Positions 17,810 to 27,795 of a stretch of 64,000 nt of DNA are shown piece by piece; positions within the stretch are counted from its first letter, which is position 1; each line of letters starts with the position of its first letter. Source of the DNA: an uncultured Acidobacteriia bacterium (GTDB lineage Bacteria > Acidobacteriota > Terriglobia > Bryobacterales > Bryobacteraceae); the NCBI GenBank assembly GCA_903923395.1, contig CAIXXM010000096.1:1-64000 (forward strand). Direction: 5' to 3'. Under the pieces are notes generated by a model. It ran no database searches, had not been told where the DNA came from, and was given only the letters and a program-made list of their open reading frames with translations. The translations under genes and the position numbers were made by a program.

Positions 17810-20800
17810 ATGTCCCGTTTTCTCGCCTTGATGTTGTTGTGCAGCACAGCTGTATTCGCGCAGTTCTCCGGCCGTGTCGCTGGAACCGTGCTTGATCCTT
17901 CCGGCGCGCCTGTAGTTGGGGCCGATGTTTCTCTTCTGCTGGCAGGAGGCGCAAAACCACTGGCGACAACGAAGACGGGCAAAGACGGAACCTACCGTTT
18001 TCTGAGCATCCGGCCAACGGAATATGACCTTGCCGTGGAGGCGAAGGGCTTTCAGAAATCGACGCTGCATGATCTCAATATTGATTCCGCGCGCGAGACA
18101 GATGTGCAAACCATCACATTGAAGCTGGCGGACCTGAACCAATCGGTGGATGTTTCGGCCAATGGTGATCTGGTGCAGACGGGCAATGCCGAAGTATCCA
18201 CCACAATCACGACCGATGAAATCAAGAAACTGCCGGTGCTGGATCGCGACCCGCTGGCGCTGCTGCAGATACAGGCCGGCGTGGCTTACAACGGCAACTC
18301 GGCGACCACGATCAACGGATTGCGGACTTCGTATTCGAACATGACGCTGGATGGGATCAACATCCAGGACAACTACATCCGGGACAACGCGCTCGATTAC
18401 ACGCCGAACCGTGTGTTGCTGGGGCAGGTAAGGCAGTTAACGCTGGTGACTTCGAATCAGAACTCGGCGGCACCGGGCGGCGCGACGCAGGTGAACATGG
18501 AGACACCTTCGGGCGGCAATACACTGCATGGAGAACTGCTTTGGTACAACCGCAACAATGATTTCGCAGCGAATGACTGGTTCAACAACCAGAGCGGTGT
18601 GGCGATCTCGCGTTTGAACCAGAATCAGTTCGGGGGATCTATCAGCGGGCCGATCAAGAAAGACAAGCTCTTTTTCTTCGCGAACTATGAGGGTGTGCGG
18701 ACGAATGCACAGAATCCTTCAGTCACCACGATTCTTACCGCCGATGCGCGCAATGGCATCTTCACTTATAAGAACGGCACGGCCATCCAGAAAGTCAACC
18801 TGCTGGCGCTGCGGGGAACCACGGTGGATCCCTACATGGCGAAGCTGCTGAGTCAGGTGCCGGATGCCAGCCATATCAACAGTTTTGACATTGGGGACAG
18901 CACCAGCGCTCTTCTGAAAAATACCGCCGGTTACCGGATCAATCAGCGGGCGAATGAAGTGCGGGATAACATAACCGTCCGCATCGATTACAACCTGAAC
19001 CTGAAGAATGCGTTCAGCGGCACTTATGCATGGAACCGGGACAATACGGATACGGCGGACGGGACCTTCAGTGTGGTGCCGAAGAACGGGAATCCGAATC
19101 ACAGCAAGTTCCTCTCCGGCACGTGGCGGTGGACACCGTCCGCGGTATTCACGAATGAATTCCGGGGTGGCTTCAACTTGGCACCGGGTGACTTTACGAC
19201 TACGGAGAAGTTCGGTTCTTTTATCGCAACGGGCATGTTATACACAGATCCGGTGGCGGAATTCCAGCCGCAGGGCCGCGCGACCAATACTTATGCACTC
19301 TCTGACAATGCGGCATTGCAGAAGGGACGCCACTATCTGCAGTTCGGCTTTCACACGCAGAAGATCCGGGTGCATGCTTACGACTATGCCGGAGTGACGC
19401 CGACTTACTCACTGGCCATGGGCACCGGTCAAAATGCCTTGACCAAGCTGGATCTGCCTGGCATCAAGACCGCAGACCTGGCTACAGCAAATGCTTTACT
19501 CGCGACGCTGGGCGGTTATGTAGATGGCTACAGCCAGACGTACAATGCGACGAGCCCGACGTCTGGCTATGTGCCCGGCGCGGCGAATATCCGTAACTTC
19601 CGGCTGGATGAGTTGGACTTTTACTTTCAAGATAACTGGAAGGTGTTTCCGCGTCTAACGTTGACGCTGGGCATGCGCTGGGATCTTCCTGGCGTCGCGG
19701 ACGAGGCGAACTCACTTGCCTTGCTGCCTGTGGTGCAGAACAACAATCCCGTACAAACGCTGCTCTCGAATGCGACTTTGAACTTTGCGGGCGGTTCGGT
19801 GGGGCGGCCCTGGTATGGCAAGGATTACAAGGATTTCGCGCCGAACTTCGGGCTGGCCTGGGATGTTTTCGGCAATGGCAGAACGGCAATCCGCGGGGGT
19901 TATGCGATCAGTTATGTGGACGACGCCGGCATCGTCGCCCCGGAGACAATGACGGAAACCAACGCGGGCCTGATTGGAACTGCGGCCAATACCGGTTTGA
20001 GCGGCACCATTACCAATAACCTGCCGAAGATTACCGCGCCAGTCTATCAAGTGCCGCTGACTCTTGCGGATAACTATGCCAGCAACCCTTTTAATACTGT
20101 GGGGCTGGTGGCGCCAAATCTGAAGACACCTTACGTGCAGCAGTATTCCTTCGGCATCCAGCAGCAGATCAAGAGCTTCGTGGTGGAGGCACGCTATGTG
20201 GGCAACCATCTGGTGCATGGCTTCCGGGCCTTTGACTACAATCAGGTGCAGGTCACGCAGAATGGCTTCCTGCCGGACTTTTTGCGGGCGCAGAGCAACG
20301 GCTATCTGGCGCAGGCGAAGACGGGAACCTTCAATCCGGCCTACAATGCCACGATTGCGGGCAGCCAGCCGCTTACGGTTTTCCCGCTGCTCTACAAGAG
20401 CGGCCAGTTGGGTACGGCAACGGTGAGAAGTCTGTTGCAAACCGGCGAAGTGGGGGCGCTGGCGGCGACTTATCAGGAACAGGGCACAAACGGCTCAGTC
20501 AATTTCTTCGCCAATCCGAATGCTCTTGGCGCAGATATCCTCAATAACTATTCGAACTCCACTTACAACTCTCTGCAAACCACAGTGCGGCATCACAGCA
20601 AGGGCGGACTCGAATTGCAGGCAAATTACACTTACTCCAAGGTACTGAGCGACACAGCCGGTGATTCGCAGAGCCGTATTGAGCAGTTCCTGGATATCAA
20701 CAATGCCAAGCTGGAGCGGTCGCGGGCGAATTTTGATCTGCGCCACGCCATCAAGGGCTCCGTGGTGTATGATCTGCCTCTCGGCAAGGGTCACAAACTC

Positions 20801-21364
20801 GGGTGGAGACCGCTTGACCGGCTGATTGGAGGCTGGTCGACGGGTGCCCTGATGACATGGCAATCCGGTGCGCCCTTCTCGATTCTCTCCGGCCGCGGCA
20901 CCTTGAACCGCGCCGACGGTTACCGCTCTTACTACAACACCGCGACCACGCTGCTGACCGGTTCGCAATTGAATAATGTGGTGAGTTTTCAAATGACCGG
21001 CAATGGACCGTTTATCGTTCCACAATCGGCGATCAACCAATCGGACGGTACGGGTGTGAATGGTGATGGACAGGGATCTTTCAATGGCCAGGTCTTCTAC
21101 AATCCTGTGGCTGGCACGCTGGGGGCACTGCAGCGCCGGGTGTTCTCCGGACCCTGGTCATTCGATCTGGACGCGAGCCTGCAGAAGACGGTGCACATCA
21201 ATGAACGGCACTCCTTTGAAATCCGAATGGAAGGCGTGAATGTGTTGAATCATCCCACGTTCTATGTGGCGGATCAGAATATTAACTCGACCACCTTCGG
21301 CGTGATCAGTTCCATGTTCAACAGTCCGCGCGTGATGCAGTTTGGCGTGAAGTATCAATTCTAA
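17810..21364 (+). CDS. TonB-dependent receptor, Oar-like, 1184 aa
   Basis: This is an outer membrane transporter or Oar-type protein. After the signal peptide (about 1-17) comes a carboxypeptidase-regulatory-like domain (SGRVAGTVLDPSGAPVVGADV, about 20-105), then a plug-like region (LPVLDRDPLALLQIQ, NGLRTSYSNMTLDGINIQDNY) and a long beta-barrel ending in aromatic KYQF, as the assembly machinery requires. Barrel hallmarks include RLTLTLGMRWDLP, AIRGGYAISY and FEIRMEGVNVLNHPTF. The ligand cannot be deduced. Neighbours are an esterase (divergent, 52 bp away) and an S9 peptidase (convergent), which fits uptake of degradation products. Confidence 0.92.
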   Translation: MSRFLALMLLCSTAVFAQFSGRVAGTVLDPSGAPVVGADVSLLLAGGAKPLATTKTGKDGTYRFLSIRPTEYDLAVEAKGFQKSTLHDLNIDSARETDVQTITLKLADLNQSVDVSANGDLVQTGNAEVSTTITTDEIKKLPVLDRDPLALLQIQAGVAYNGNSATTINGLRTSYSNMTLDGINIQDNYIRDNALDYTPNRVLLGQVRQLTLVTSNQNSAAPGGATQVNMETPSGGNTLHGELLWYNRNNDFAANDWFNNQSGVAISRLNQNQFGGSISGPIKKDKLFFFANYEGVRTNAQNPSVTTILTADARNGIFTYKNGTAIQKVNLLALRGTTVDPYMAKLLSQVPDASHINSFDIGDSTSALLKNTAGYRINQRANEVRDNITVRIDYNLNLKNAFSGTYAWNRDNTDTADGTFSVVPKNGNPNHSKFLSGTWRWTPSAVFTNEFRGGFNLAPGDFTTTEKFGSFIATGMLYTDPVAEFQPQGRATNTYALSDNAALQKGRHYLQFGFHTQKIRVHAYDYAGVTPTYSLAMGTGQNALTKLDLPGIKTADLATANALLATLGGYVDGYSQTYNATSPTSGYVPGAANIRNFRLDELDFYFQDNWKVFPRLTLTLGMRWDLPGVADEANSLALLPVVQNNNPVQTLLSNATLNFAGGSVGRPWYGKDYKDFAPNFGLAWDVFGNGRTAIRGGYAISYVDDAGIVAPETMTETNAGLIGTAANTGLSGTITNNLPKITAPVYQVPLTLADNYASNPFNTVGLVAPNLKTPYVQQYSFGIQQQIKSFVVEARYVGNHLVHGFRAFDYNQVQVTQNGFLPDFLRAQSNGYLAQAKTGTFNPAYNATIAGSQPLTVFPLLYKSGQLGTATVRSLLQTGEVGALAATYQEQGTNGSVNFFANPNALGADILNNYSNSTYNSLQTTVRHHSKGGLELQANYTYSKVLSDTAGDSQSRIEQFLDINNAKLERSRANFDLRHAIKGSVVYDLPLGKGHKLGWRPLDRLIGGWSTGALMTWQSGAPFSILSGRGTLNRADGYRSYYNTATTLLTGSQLNNVVSFQMTGNGPFIVPQSAINQSDGTGVNGDGQGSFNGQVFYNPVAGTLGALQRRVFSGPWSFDLDASLQKTVHINERHSFEIRMEGVNVLNHPTFYVADQNINSTTFGVISSMFNSPRVMQFGVKYQF

Positions 21365-21378
21365 GTGGCCGGGCTTGA

Positions 21379-23493
21379 TCAAAAGCCCAGTGTTAGTTTC
21401 AGGAAGGCAAAACGGTCCACCCACTCTTCGATCTGCTTGGAGGTCGGCTTGCCGGCACCGTGTCCCGCGCGGGTTTCAATCCGAATCAGGATGGGTGCCG
21501 GGCCTTCCTGTGCCTCCTGCAGCGCAGCCGCGTATTTCAAACTATGGCCGGGCATGACACGGTCGTCATGGTCAGAGGTAGTTACCAGAACAGCCGGGTA
21601 GGATGTGCCTTTGCGGATGTTATGCAGAGGCGAATACGCGCGTAGAGTCTTGAAGTCTTCGGGATTGTCCGGGGAGCCGTACTCGCCGACCCACTGCGTG
21701 CCAAAACCGAACTTATGGAAGCGCAGCATATCCATCACGCCGACCGCGGGCATGGCAGCACCAAAAAGATCAGGGCGCTGATTGAGAACGGCACCCACTA
21801 ACAAGCCGCCATTACTGCCACCGAAGATCGCAAGCTTGGGCGTGGAGGTGTATTTTGCTGCGATCAGATACTCTCCGGCCGCGATAAAGTCATCGAAGAC
21901 ATTTTGCTTCCTGGCGAGCATGCCGGCCTCATGCCACGCATCCCCATACTCGCTGCCGCCTCTCAGATTCGCTACGGCAAGGACGCCGCCTAATTGCATC
22001 CATTCTAGAAAGCCTGCACTGAAGTCAGGCGTCACGGGCACCATGAAACCGCCGTAGCCATAGAGAATGGCCGGGTTGTTGCCATCGAGTTTCAGGCCCT
22101 TCTTATGGCTCAGAAACATAGGTACGCGCGTGCCGTCTTTGCTGGTGTAAAAGACCTGAGTAGTTTCAAATTTTGCCGGATCAAAAGCAAGCTTCGGTTG
22201 CCGGATCACTTCGCTGGTGCCGGTTGTGAGATCCAGCCGGAAAAGTGTGGCTGGTGAGGTGTAACTGGCGAAGGTATAGAACAGTTCCTGATCGGATACT
22301 TTTGAGCCGGACCAGGAAGCAGTTCCAAGCCCCGGCAGCGCAACATCGCCGGCTGGTTTGCCATCCAGAGTCAGCAGCTTCGCCGTGGAATGCGCATCTT
22401 TCAGGTAAGTCACCAGAATCCTTCCGCCGGCGATGCGTACGTCGTCCAGGGTCTCAGGTTGTTGCGGGACAATTTCGCGCCAGTTCTGTCTGGCGGGGTG
22501 AAGCAGATCGACTGCAATCACGCGGCCGCGCGGTGCGGCATCCGTTGTCGAAACATAGAGCGTGGAGCCGAGGACAGCAACAGGGGAATAAGCTGCGGCG
22601 CCTGTATCGAAAACCGGCACGGGCTTCCCGCCGGTCTGCGGATCAATATAGGAAAGCAGGTTGACGCCATACTGTCCCGTGAAGATATAGAGGAGCAGAT
22701 ACCGGCCTTCATCGGTAACCATGGCGGAGGTTGTCCACGTGGGGTGTTCCGGCGTTTCAAACACGAGCTTGTCCGCGGATTGCGGGTCACCCAGTTTATG
22801 GAAGTAGACCTTCTCATGCAGTGCCGCGGCGGTCAGCAGTTCCTCTTTTCGCGGCTCAGGAAAGCGGGAGTAGTAGAAGCCGTCGCCCTGCAGTGTCCAT
22901 GAGACCGCGGAGCCTTTGGTCCACTGGACGAGATCGGGCAGATCTTTGCCGGTGGCGACATCACGCACGCGCCAGTCGGTCCAGTCTGAACCAGCCTGTG
23001 CGACGCCATATGCGAAGAGCTTGCCGTCCCAGCTAATGGATTCTCCGGCGAGTGCGGCGGTACCATCGGCACGGTAAGTATTGGGATCCAGCAGGATTTT
23101 GCCTTCGCCGCGCAGGCTAGCTGCGACATAGACGACGGACTGGTTCTGCAGGCCGGAGTTATGGTGATAGAGATAACGCTGGCCTGCTTTCTGGAAGCCG
23201 CCAAACCGCTCATAGTCATAGAGCGCGGTAAGTTCCTGGCGGATCTTGTCCCTGCCCTGTGCCTTCGCGAGATAGGTGGCGGTGAGCGTGTTCTCCTGCT
23301 CCACCCACTTTTGCGTGGACTCTGCTTCCGCTGTTTCCAGGCTGCGGAAGGGGTCAGCGATCTTCACGCCATGATAGTCGTCCAGTTGGTCGCCCTTGGG
23401 GGCGGCAGGGTATTTGAGCATGGGTCTGGTTTGGGAGAACAGCGCCCCGGCTGCAAATGACAGGATGGTGAGAAGCCAGAACTGGAGGCGCAT
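21379..23493 (-). CDS. exported prolyl oligopeptidase (S9 family)
   Basis: The protein has 704 residues, the usual size for S9A, with a signal peptide (about 1-21). The N-terminal part starts with PKGDQLDDYHGVKIADPFRSLE and a seven-bladed propeller that filters substrates. The C-terminal catalytic domain has the GGSNGG elbow (Ser about 560), the acid in TTSDHDDRV and His in RAGHGAGK. The family cleaves after proline in peptides up to about 30 residues; export suggests peptide foraging in the periplasm. TAGACT and GGAGG stand just before the start, so this gene keeps a normal Shine-Dalgarno site. The 3' end converges with the receptor gene. Confidence 0.95.
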   Translation of the reverse strand: MRLQFWLLTILSFAAGALFSQTRPMLKYPAAPKGDQLDDYHGVKIADPFRSLETAEAESTQKWVEQENTLTATYLAKAQGRDKIRQELTALYDYERFGGFQKAGQRYLYHHNSGLQNQSVVYVAASLRGEGKILLDPNTYRADGTAALAGESISWDGKLFAYGVAQAGSDWTDWRVRDVATGKDLPDLVQWTKGSAVSWTLQGDGFYYSRFPEPRKEELLTAAALHEKVYFHKLGDPQSADKLVFETPEHPTWTTSAMVTDEGRYLLLYIFTGQYGVNLLSYIDPQTGGKPVPVFDTGAAAYSPVAVLGSTLYVSTTDAAPRGRVIAVDLLHPARQNWREIVPQQPETLDDVRIAGGRILVTYLKDAHSTAKLLTLDGKPAGDVALPGLGTASWSGSKVSDQELFYTFASYTSPATLFRLDLTTGTSEVIRQPKLAFDPAKFETTQVFYTSKDGTRVPMFLSHKKGLKLDGNNPAILYGYGGFMVPVTPDFSAGFLEWMQLGGVLAVANLRGGSEYGDAWHEAGMLARKQNVFDDFIAAGEYLIAAKYTSTPKLAIFGGSNGGLLVGAVLNQRPDLFGAAMPAVGVMDMLRFHKFGFGTQWVGEYGSPDNPEDFKTLRAYSPLHNIRKGTSYPAVLVTTSDHDDRVMPGHSLKYAAALQEAQEGPAPILIRIETRAGHGAGKPTSKQIEEWVDRFAFLKLTLGF

Positions 23494-23518
23494 GACTGCC
23501 TCCAGTCTAGCGCCCTCT

Positions 23519-24397
23519 TCAGAGACTGAGGACCGGGCAGGGGGCTTCGCGGATCAAAGTGAACTCATGGGTCCGGAAGCTGCCGCCGGGTTCATTCATG
23601 ACGCCCCTGCCGATGGTGAGCAGGTCGGCCTGATGAGATTTGCAGGCGTCCCGCACCACTTGCGCCACGCCGCCCGCGCCGATGCAGACGGGGCGGTTGG
23701 TGCCCGCATCCTTCTGCAGATTGGCGATGTAATCCCGCGCGGCCCGTTCCAGAAACACGGTGAATTCGGTGTCCAGGTAACGGCTGGGGAAGCCTTCATT
23801 CACAGGCACAGCGTGCACCAGCCAGAGCTTGGCACCGGCTTCAAAAGCCAACTTGTCGGCTTGATGTATCAGCATGACGTTCTCTTCGCGGGTGGCGATA
23901 TCGGTGCTGACGGCGCACATCATGCTGTGCCAGCCGTGATCACCAGGGGGCGTGCCAGTGGTCTTGTGGACACTGGTCCAAACGGGGCAGCCGGCATCAT
24001 GCAACACCTTGGACGTGACAGAGCCCAGCAGAGCGGAGCGGAACATGCCGCGGCCGTGGGTGGGCATCATGATCAGGTCAACCCGCTCACGGCTGGCGAG
24101 CGCGGTGATGCAATACGCAGGGTCACCCTCTTCGATGACCACCGTTGCCGCGCAGTCCGCGAAGGCAGACTGGCGGAAGGCCTCCAGCATCTGGCGCGCA
24201 TCCTCCTTCATACGGGTGAGATCCACCTGGGCGAAGTAAGTGCCCTCAGGGGTTCCGTAATAAGTGATGGGATACTGCACCACATTCAACAGCAGGATTT
24301 CGGCGTGGAACCGCTTGGCGAGTGCTCTGATGTAAGGCACGGCTTCAGTGGTTCGTTCGGAGAAATCGACCGGGAACAGGATCTTGGTGAATTCCAT
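23519..24397 (-). CDS. tandem universal stress protein (two Usp domains)
   Basis: The product has 292 residues with two UspA folds. Domain 1 (about 1-145) starts EFTKILFPVDFSERTTEAV and has a complete ATP-binding loop, MPTHGRGMFRSALLGSVTSKV. Domain 2 (about 155-292) has a degenerate loop (GRGVMNEPGGSFRTHEF), so only one nucleotide site is expected. Tandem Usp proteins help survival under starvation or oxidative stress. The gene is 25 bases downstream of the S9 peptidase start on the same strand, so the two may share a transcript, and it diverges from the amidohydrolase gene. Confidence 0.9.
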   Translation of the reverse strand: MEFTKILFPVDFSERTTEAVPYIRALAKRFHAEILLLNVVQYPITYYGTPEGTYFAQVDLTRMKEDARQMLEAFRQSAFADCAATVVIEEGDPAYCITALASRERVDLIMMPTHGRGMFRSALLGSVTSKVLHDAGCPVWTSVHKTTGTPPGDHGWHSMMCAVSTDIATREENVMLIHQADKLAFEAGAKLWLVHAVPVNEGFPSRYLDTEFTVFLERAARDYIANLQKDAGTNRPVCIGAGGVAQVVRDACKSHQADLLTIGRGVMNEPGGSFRTHEFTLIREAPCPVLSL

Positions 24398-24503
24398 ATG
24401 TTGTTTTCCGAATCGGCTCCTTTTCCTGTAATGCGTGCAATTTTGTGGCCGCGAAAAATGGGCTGGAAGCGGCGGGAACTGCGCTGTTTGGCGCAGAAAT
24501 GGA

Positions 24504-24509
24504 TATGAT
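24504..24509 (+). promoter_or_regulatory. -10 element for the amidohydrolase gene
   Basis: TATGAT ends 10 bases before the ATG at 24520. No Shine-Dalgarno sequence lies between them, which fits a leaderless transcript. No clear -35 is visible. Confidence 0.4.
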
Positions 24510-24519
24510 CGTTAGCGCA

Positions 24520-25395
24520 ATGCAGAACCTTACCCGACGTTCCTTTCTGGCCGCCGCGCTGGCTGCGCCGCTTTCCGCGGAGTGGGCGGCTCCGGTCCTG
24601 GACATTCATCTCCACACGCGCGGGGGCAAGACAGCGGAACTGAGTCACCTGACGGGCTCCGGCACCGATAAGGCAATCCTGCTGCCCGGTGGCAATGAGG
24701 AAGCTGTGGAACGTGCACGGGCACTGGCGGCGGCTGATCCGGCGCATTTCCTGTGGTTCGTGCGGGCGGATGTGACCAAGCCGGATGCCATTGCGCAACT
24801 CACGCAGGGCCTGAAGAATGGCGCGCTGGGCCTGGGAGAAATCAAGAATGCGGTGGAGGTGGATGGCCCGGAGATGCGGCGGGTCTACAGTTTGGCGGCG
24901 GAATTTCGGGTGCCTGTGCTTTTCCACCTGGAGGAAGGGCTCTCCAATAGCGGCATCGGGCGGCTGGAGAATTTGTTGAAGGCCTTCCCGAAGACGACGT
25001 TCATTGGGCATGGCCCCACGTTCTGGGTCCATATCAGCGGGAAGCCGGCGAAAGAGACCGGTTATCCGGCGGGGCCGGTCCAGCCTGGCGGTCTGATGCC
25101 CCGCCTGCTTCGGGATTATGCAAATCTATACGGTGATCTTTCGGCGAATTCGGGGAGAAATGCGTTGGCTCGCGACTCCGGATTTACGCCCGATTTCCTC
25201 AAGGCTCACCGGGCCAAGCTGATGTTTGGCAGTGACTGTCCCTGCCCGGATGGCAAAGGTACAGGTCAAAATAATGGCCAGTGCATCGCCCGCGCTACTC
25301 TGAGCTTGTTACAGCAACACGCGGAGGCCACTCTTCTCCGGCAGATTACCTGGGAAAACGCCCACAGGTTATTGGGCTTGAAAGTGGCCGTTTAA
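24520..25395 (+). CDS. Tat-exported metal-dependent amidohydrolase
   Basis: I chose ATG 24520 because the product then starts with a twin-arginine signal (TRRSFLAAALAAPLSA). The 291-residue enzyme belongs to the amidohydrolase_2 (TIM-barrel) group: metal site DIHLHT, strand ends with FHLEEG and FIGHGPTFW, and a late acidic ligand in FGSDCPC. The last block NAHRLLGL is typical. Members decarboxylate or hydrolyse small aromatic or lactone substrates; the exact reaction is unknown. Tat export suggests it folds with its metal in the cytoplasm first. Confidence 0.85.
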   Translation: MQNLTRRSFLAAALAAPLSAEWAAPVLDIHLHTRGGKTAELSHLTGSGTDKAILLPGGNEEAVERARALAAADPAHFLWFVRADVTKPDAIAQLTQGLKNGALGLGEIKNAVEVDGPEMRRVYSLAAEFRVPVLFHLEEGLSNSGIGRLENLLKAFPKTTFIGHGPTFWVHISGKPAKETGYPAGPVQPGGLMPRLLRDYANLYGDLSANSGRNALARDSGFTPDFLKAHRAKLMFGSDCPCPDGKGTGQNNGQCIARATLSLLQQHAEATLLRQITWENAHRLLGLKVAV

Positions 25396-25434
25396 TTCAC
25401 TCCCGCCGGTTCGCCCGGGGAACAAGCCGGACAA

Positions 25435-27795
25435 TTGACGCCTCCGGGCGCCAACTCCGTCCCGTTTTTACTTAGGGATTGTGGCGCCGTCCCCGCGCCT
25501 GTGCGGCTAACTCAGCAGAAAACCTTCTTGATTCTTCGCGCAAAGGTTGTTAAACAGGAAAAAGTGCCACTTTCGCCCGTGGATGCCGCCGTGGCGGCAT
25601 CTGTTCATCCGTTCCTCGGCGTTGACCGGGAAACCAAGCTGACATTTGTCAATCCAGCCGCGGAGAGATTTCTGGGCCGGAGTAGTGCGGAACTGCTGGG
25701 TTGCCCGCTGCCGGAGGTCTTCAGTGCCGCGGAGTTGCAACCGCTGCGGAAGCTGCTGGAAGTCCCCGTCTTTGATTTCGAAGACCAGAGGGATGGGCGC
25801 TGGTATGAAGCGGCAGCCACCCTGTGCGTGGACGGATCCCTCGCCGTTTGGCTGCATGACATCACCGTCAGAAAGAGGGCGGAGAACAAACTGCGGGATG
25901 ACGAAAGCCTTTACCGCTCAATTTTTGCGGCATTGCATGAGGGCATCGTTTTCCTGGACCCCTCCGTGGAGATCTTCGCGTGCAACCGGCGGGCGGAAGA
26001 GATTCTTGGGCTTTCCCGCGATGAGATTGTGGGCCGCGCGTCAATTGATCCGCGCTGGCGTGCCGTCCATGAGGATGGAACGGCTTTCCCCGGGGAGGAA
26101 CATCCATCTTCGGTGACGCTGCAGACCGGCAAGGCGATGTCCGATGTGATGATGGGCGTCCACAAGCCGTCTGGTGAGGTGGCTTGGATCAACATCAACT
26201 CCGAACCGGTGGTTCGCAGCGGAGAGAACCGTCCGTTTGCGGCGGTGGTGTCGTTTGCCGATGTCACGGACCGCAAACTCGCACAGGAAGCCTTGCGCGA
26301 GAGTGAGAAGCGCTTCCGGAAAGTCTTTGAGCAGAGTCCTCTGGGTGTGGCGTTGCTGGACCGCGACCGTACCATTCTGCAAGCCAATGCAGCGATCTGC
26401 AATTTGTCAAAGTACAGTGCCGCGGAATTGGAAGGCACTTCGTTTGAAAACCTGATTGCGGAGGCAAGCCTCCCCGAAGCGAGGGCGCTGCTGGACGCTG
26501 TTTTCGCGGATGGTGTGGGCCAGGGCCAGCGTGATTTGGAGGGCCGAACGAAAGACGGTGTACTGTTGCGGCTCAATGTGAGTGCCTCCCTGCTGGGTTA
26601 TGAGGGAGAGGCGGGTCCGGTTGGATTGGTGATGGTGCAGGACACCACGGCGCGCCATGAACTGGAAGGCCAGTTGCGCCAGGCACAGCGGCTGGAAAGC
26701 GTGGGGCGGCTCGCCGGGGGAATTGCTCACGATTTCAATAATCTGCTCACCGTCATCAACGGTTATGCCGATATTATCCTCAAGAACACAGCAGGAGACA
26801 GCCGGATGCTCAAAGCGGCAAGCCAGATCAGGACAGCTGGAGGCGAGGCTGCAGGGTTAACGCTCAAACTGCTCCGCCTGGCGCGCCGGCAGATGCCGCA
26901 AATCGGCCCTGTGGTGCTGAATGCCCTGGTGGAGGAGAACCTGGAGATGCTGCGCCACCTGATGGGAGTTGGCGTTGGGTTGACTCTGGACCTTGCGCCG
27001 GAACTGCCTCCGGTGCTGGCTGACCGCAGCGACTTACACCTGGTTTTGATCAACCTTGCCGTGAATGCTCTCGATGCCATGCCGGAAGAAGGCGTGCTGA
27101 CGGTACGCACGATGCTGGCGGGAACGGGCAATCATGCGGTGGTGCAGGTACAGGATACGGGCATCGGCATGGATGAGGCCACGCAACGGCTCATTTTTGA
27201 TCCGTTCTTCACTACGAAACAGCCGGATAAGGGGACCGGCTTGGGGCTGGCCATCGTGTACGGCATTGTGCAGCAGTGCGGCGGATGGATTGAGTTGTCC
27301 AGCGCTCCAGGTGCTGGATCGACCTTTTCCGTCTTCCTGCCGCTGGCCACGGAAGCGGTGGAATTACCGCCCCTGGCCAATATCCCGGCCAGGGGCGGGA
27401 CAGAAACGATCCTGGCTGTGGATGACCAGCCTGGTGTGCTGACGCTGGTTTCGGAAATTCTGGAAGGCTACGGCTACAAAGTGCTGACGGCAGGCCATGC
27501 GGAGGAGGCCCTGCGCCTCTCACGGGAATATGACGGGGCCATCAACGTGCTGCTGTCAGATATTGTGATGCCGGGCATGAACGGGCTGGAACTCGCCAGC
27601 CGTCTGCAAGCGGAACGCCCCGGAATGCACACTGTCTTCATGACCGCCTATTCCGATGATTTGCAGGCCAAGCGCCGCGTGATTGCGAGCGGTGCCCGGG
27701 TGCTTTCGAAACCTCTGGAGAGCGAACTGCTGGCAGCAACCGTGCGCTCTTTTCTGGATGAAGGCGTCCGGGAAACCGTTACGGGGCCGCTTTAG
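25435..27795 (+). CDS. hybrid sensor histidine kinase with three PAS domains and receiver
   Basis: Domain order is PAS (about 45-145), PAS (about 155-285), PAS (about 295-410), HisKA with AGGIAHDFNNLL (phospho-His about 432), HATPase with NALDAMPEEG, DTGIGMD and KGTGLGLAIVYGI, then a receiver with the phosphate-accepting Asp about 709 in LLSDIVMPGMNG and Lys in SKPL. There are no membrane helices, so it is a cytoplasmic sensor. No ATG exists in frame before residue 230; TTG 25435 is the first option, and GTG 25564 (VPLSPVDAAV) is also possible. No partner regulator gene is adjacent. Confidence 0.9.
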   Translation: MTPPGANSVPFLLRDCGAVPAPVRLTQQKTFLILRAKVVKQEKVPLSPVDAAVAASVHPFLGVDRETKLTFVNPAAERFLGRSSAELLGCPLPEVFSAAELQPLRKLLEVPVFDFEDQRDGRWYEAAATLCVDGSLAVWLHDITVRKRAENKLRDDESLYRSIFAALHEGIVFLDPSVEIFACNRRAEEILGLSRDEIVGRASIDPRWRAVHEDGTAFPGEEHPSSVTLQTGKAMSDVMMGVHKPSGEVAWININSEPVVRSGENRPFAAVVSFADVTDRKLAQEALRESEKRFRKVFEQSPLGVALLDRDRTILQANAAICNLSKYSAAELEGTSFENLIAEASLPEARALLDAVFADGVGQGQRDLEGRTKDGVLLRLNVSASLLGYEGEAGPVGLVMVQDTTARHELEGQLRQAQRLESVGRLAGGIAHDFNNLLTVINGYADIILKNTAGDSRMLKAASQIRTAGGEAAGLTLKLLRLARRQMPQIGPVVLNALVEENLEMLRHLMGVGVGLTLDLAPELPPVLADRSDLHLVLINLAVNALDAMPEEGVLTVRTMLAGTGNHAVVQVQDTGIGMDEATQRLIFDPFFTTKQPDKGTGLGLAIVYGIVQQCGGWIELSSAPGAGSTFSVFLPLATEAVELPPLANIPARGGTETILAVDDQPGVLTLVSEILEGYGYKVLTAGHAEEALRLSREYDGAINVLLSDIVMPGMNGLELASRLQAERPGMHTVFMTAYSDDLQAKRRVIASGARVLSKPLESELLAATVRSFLDEGVRETVTGPL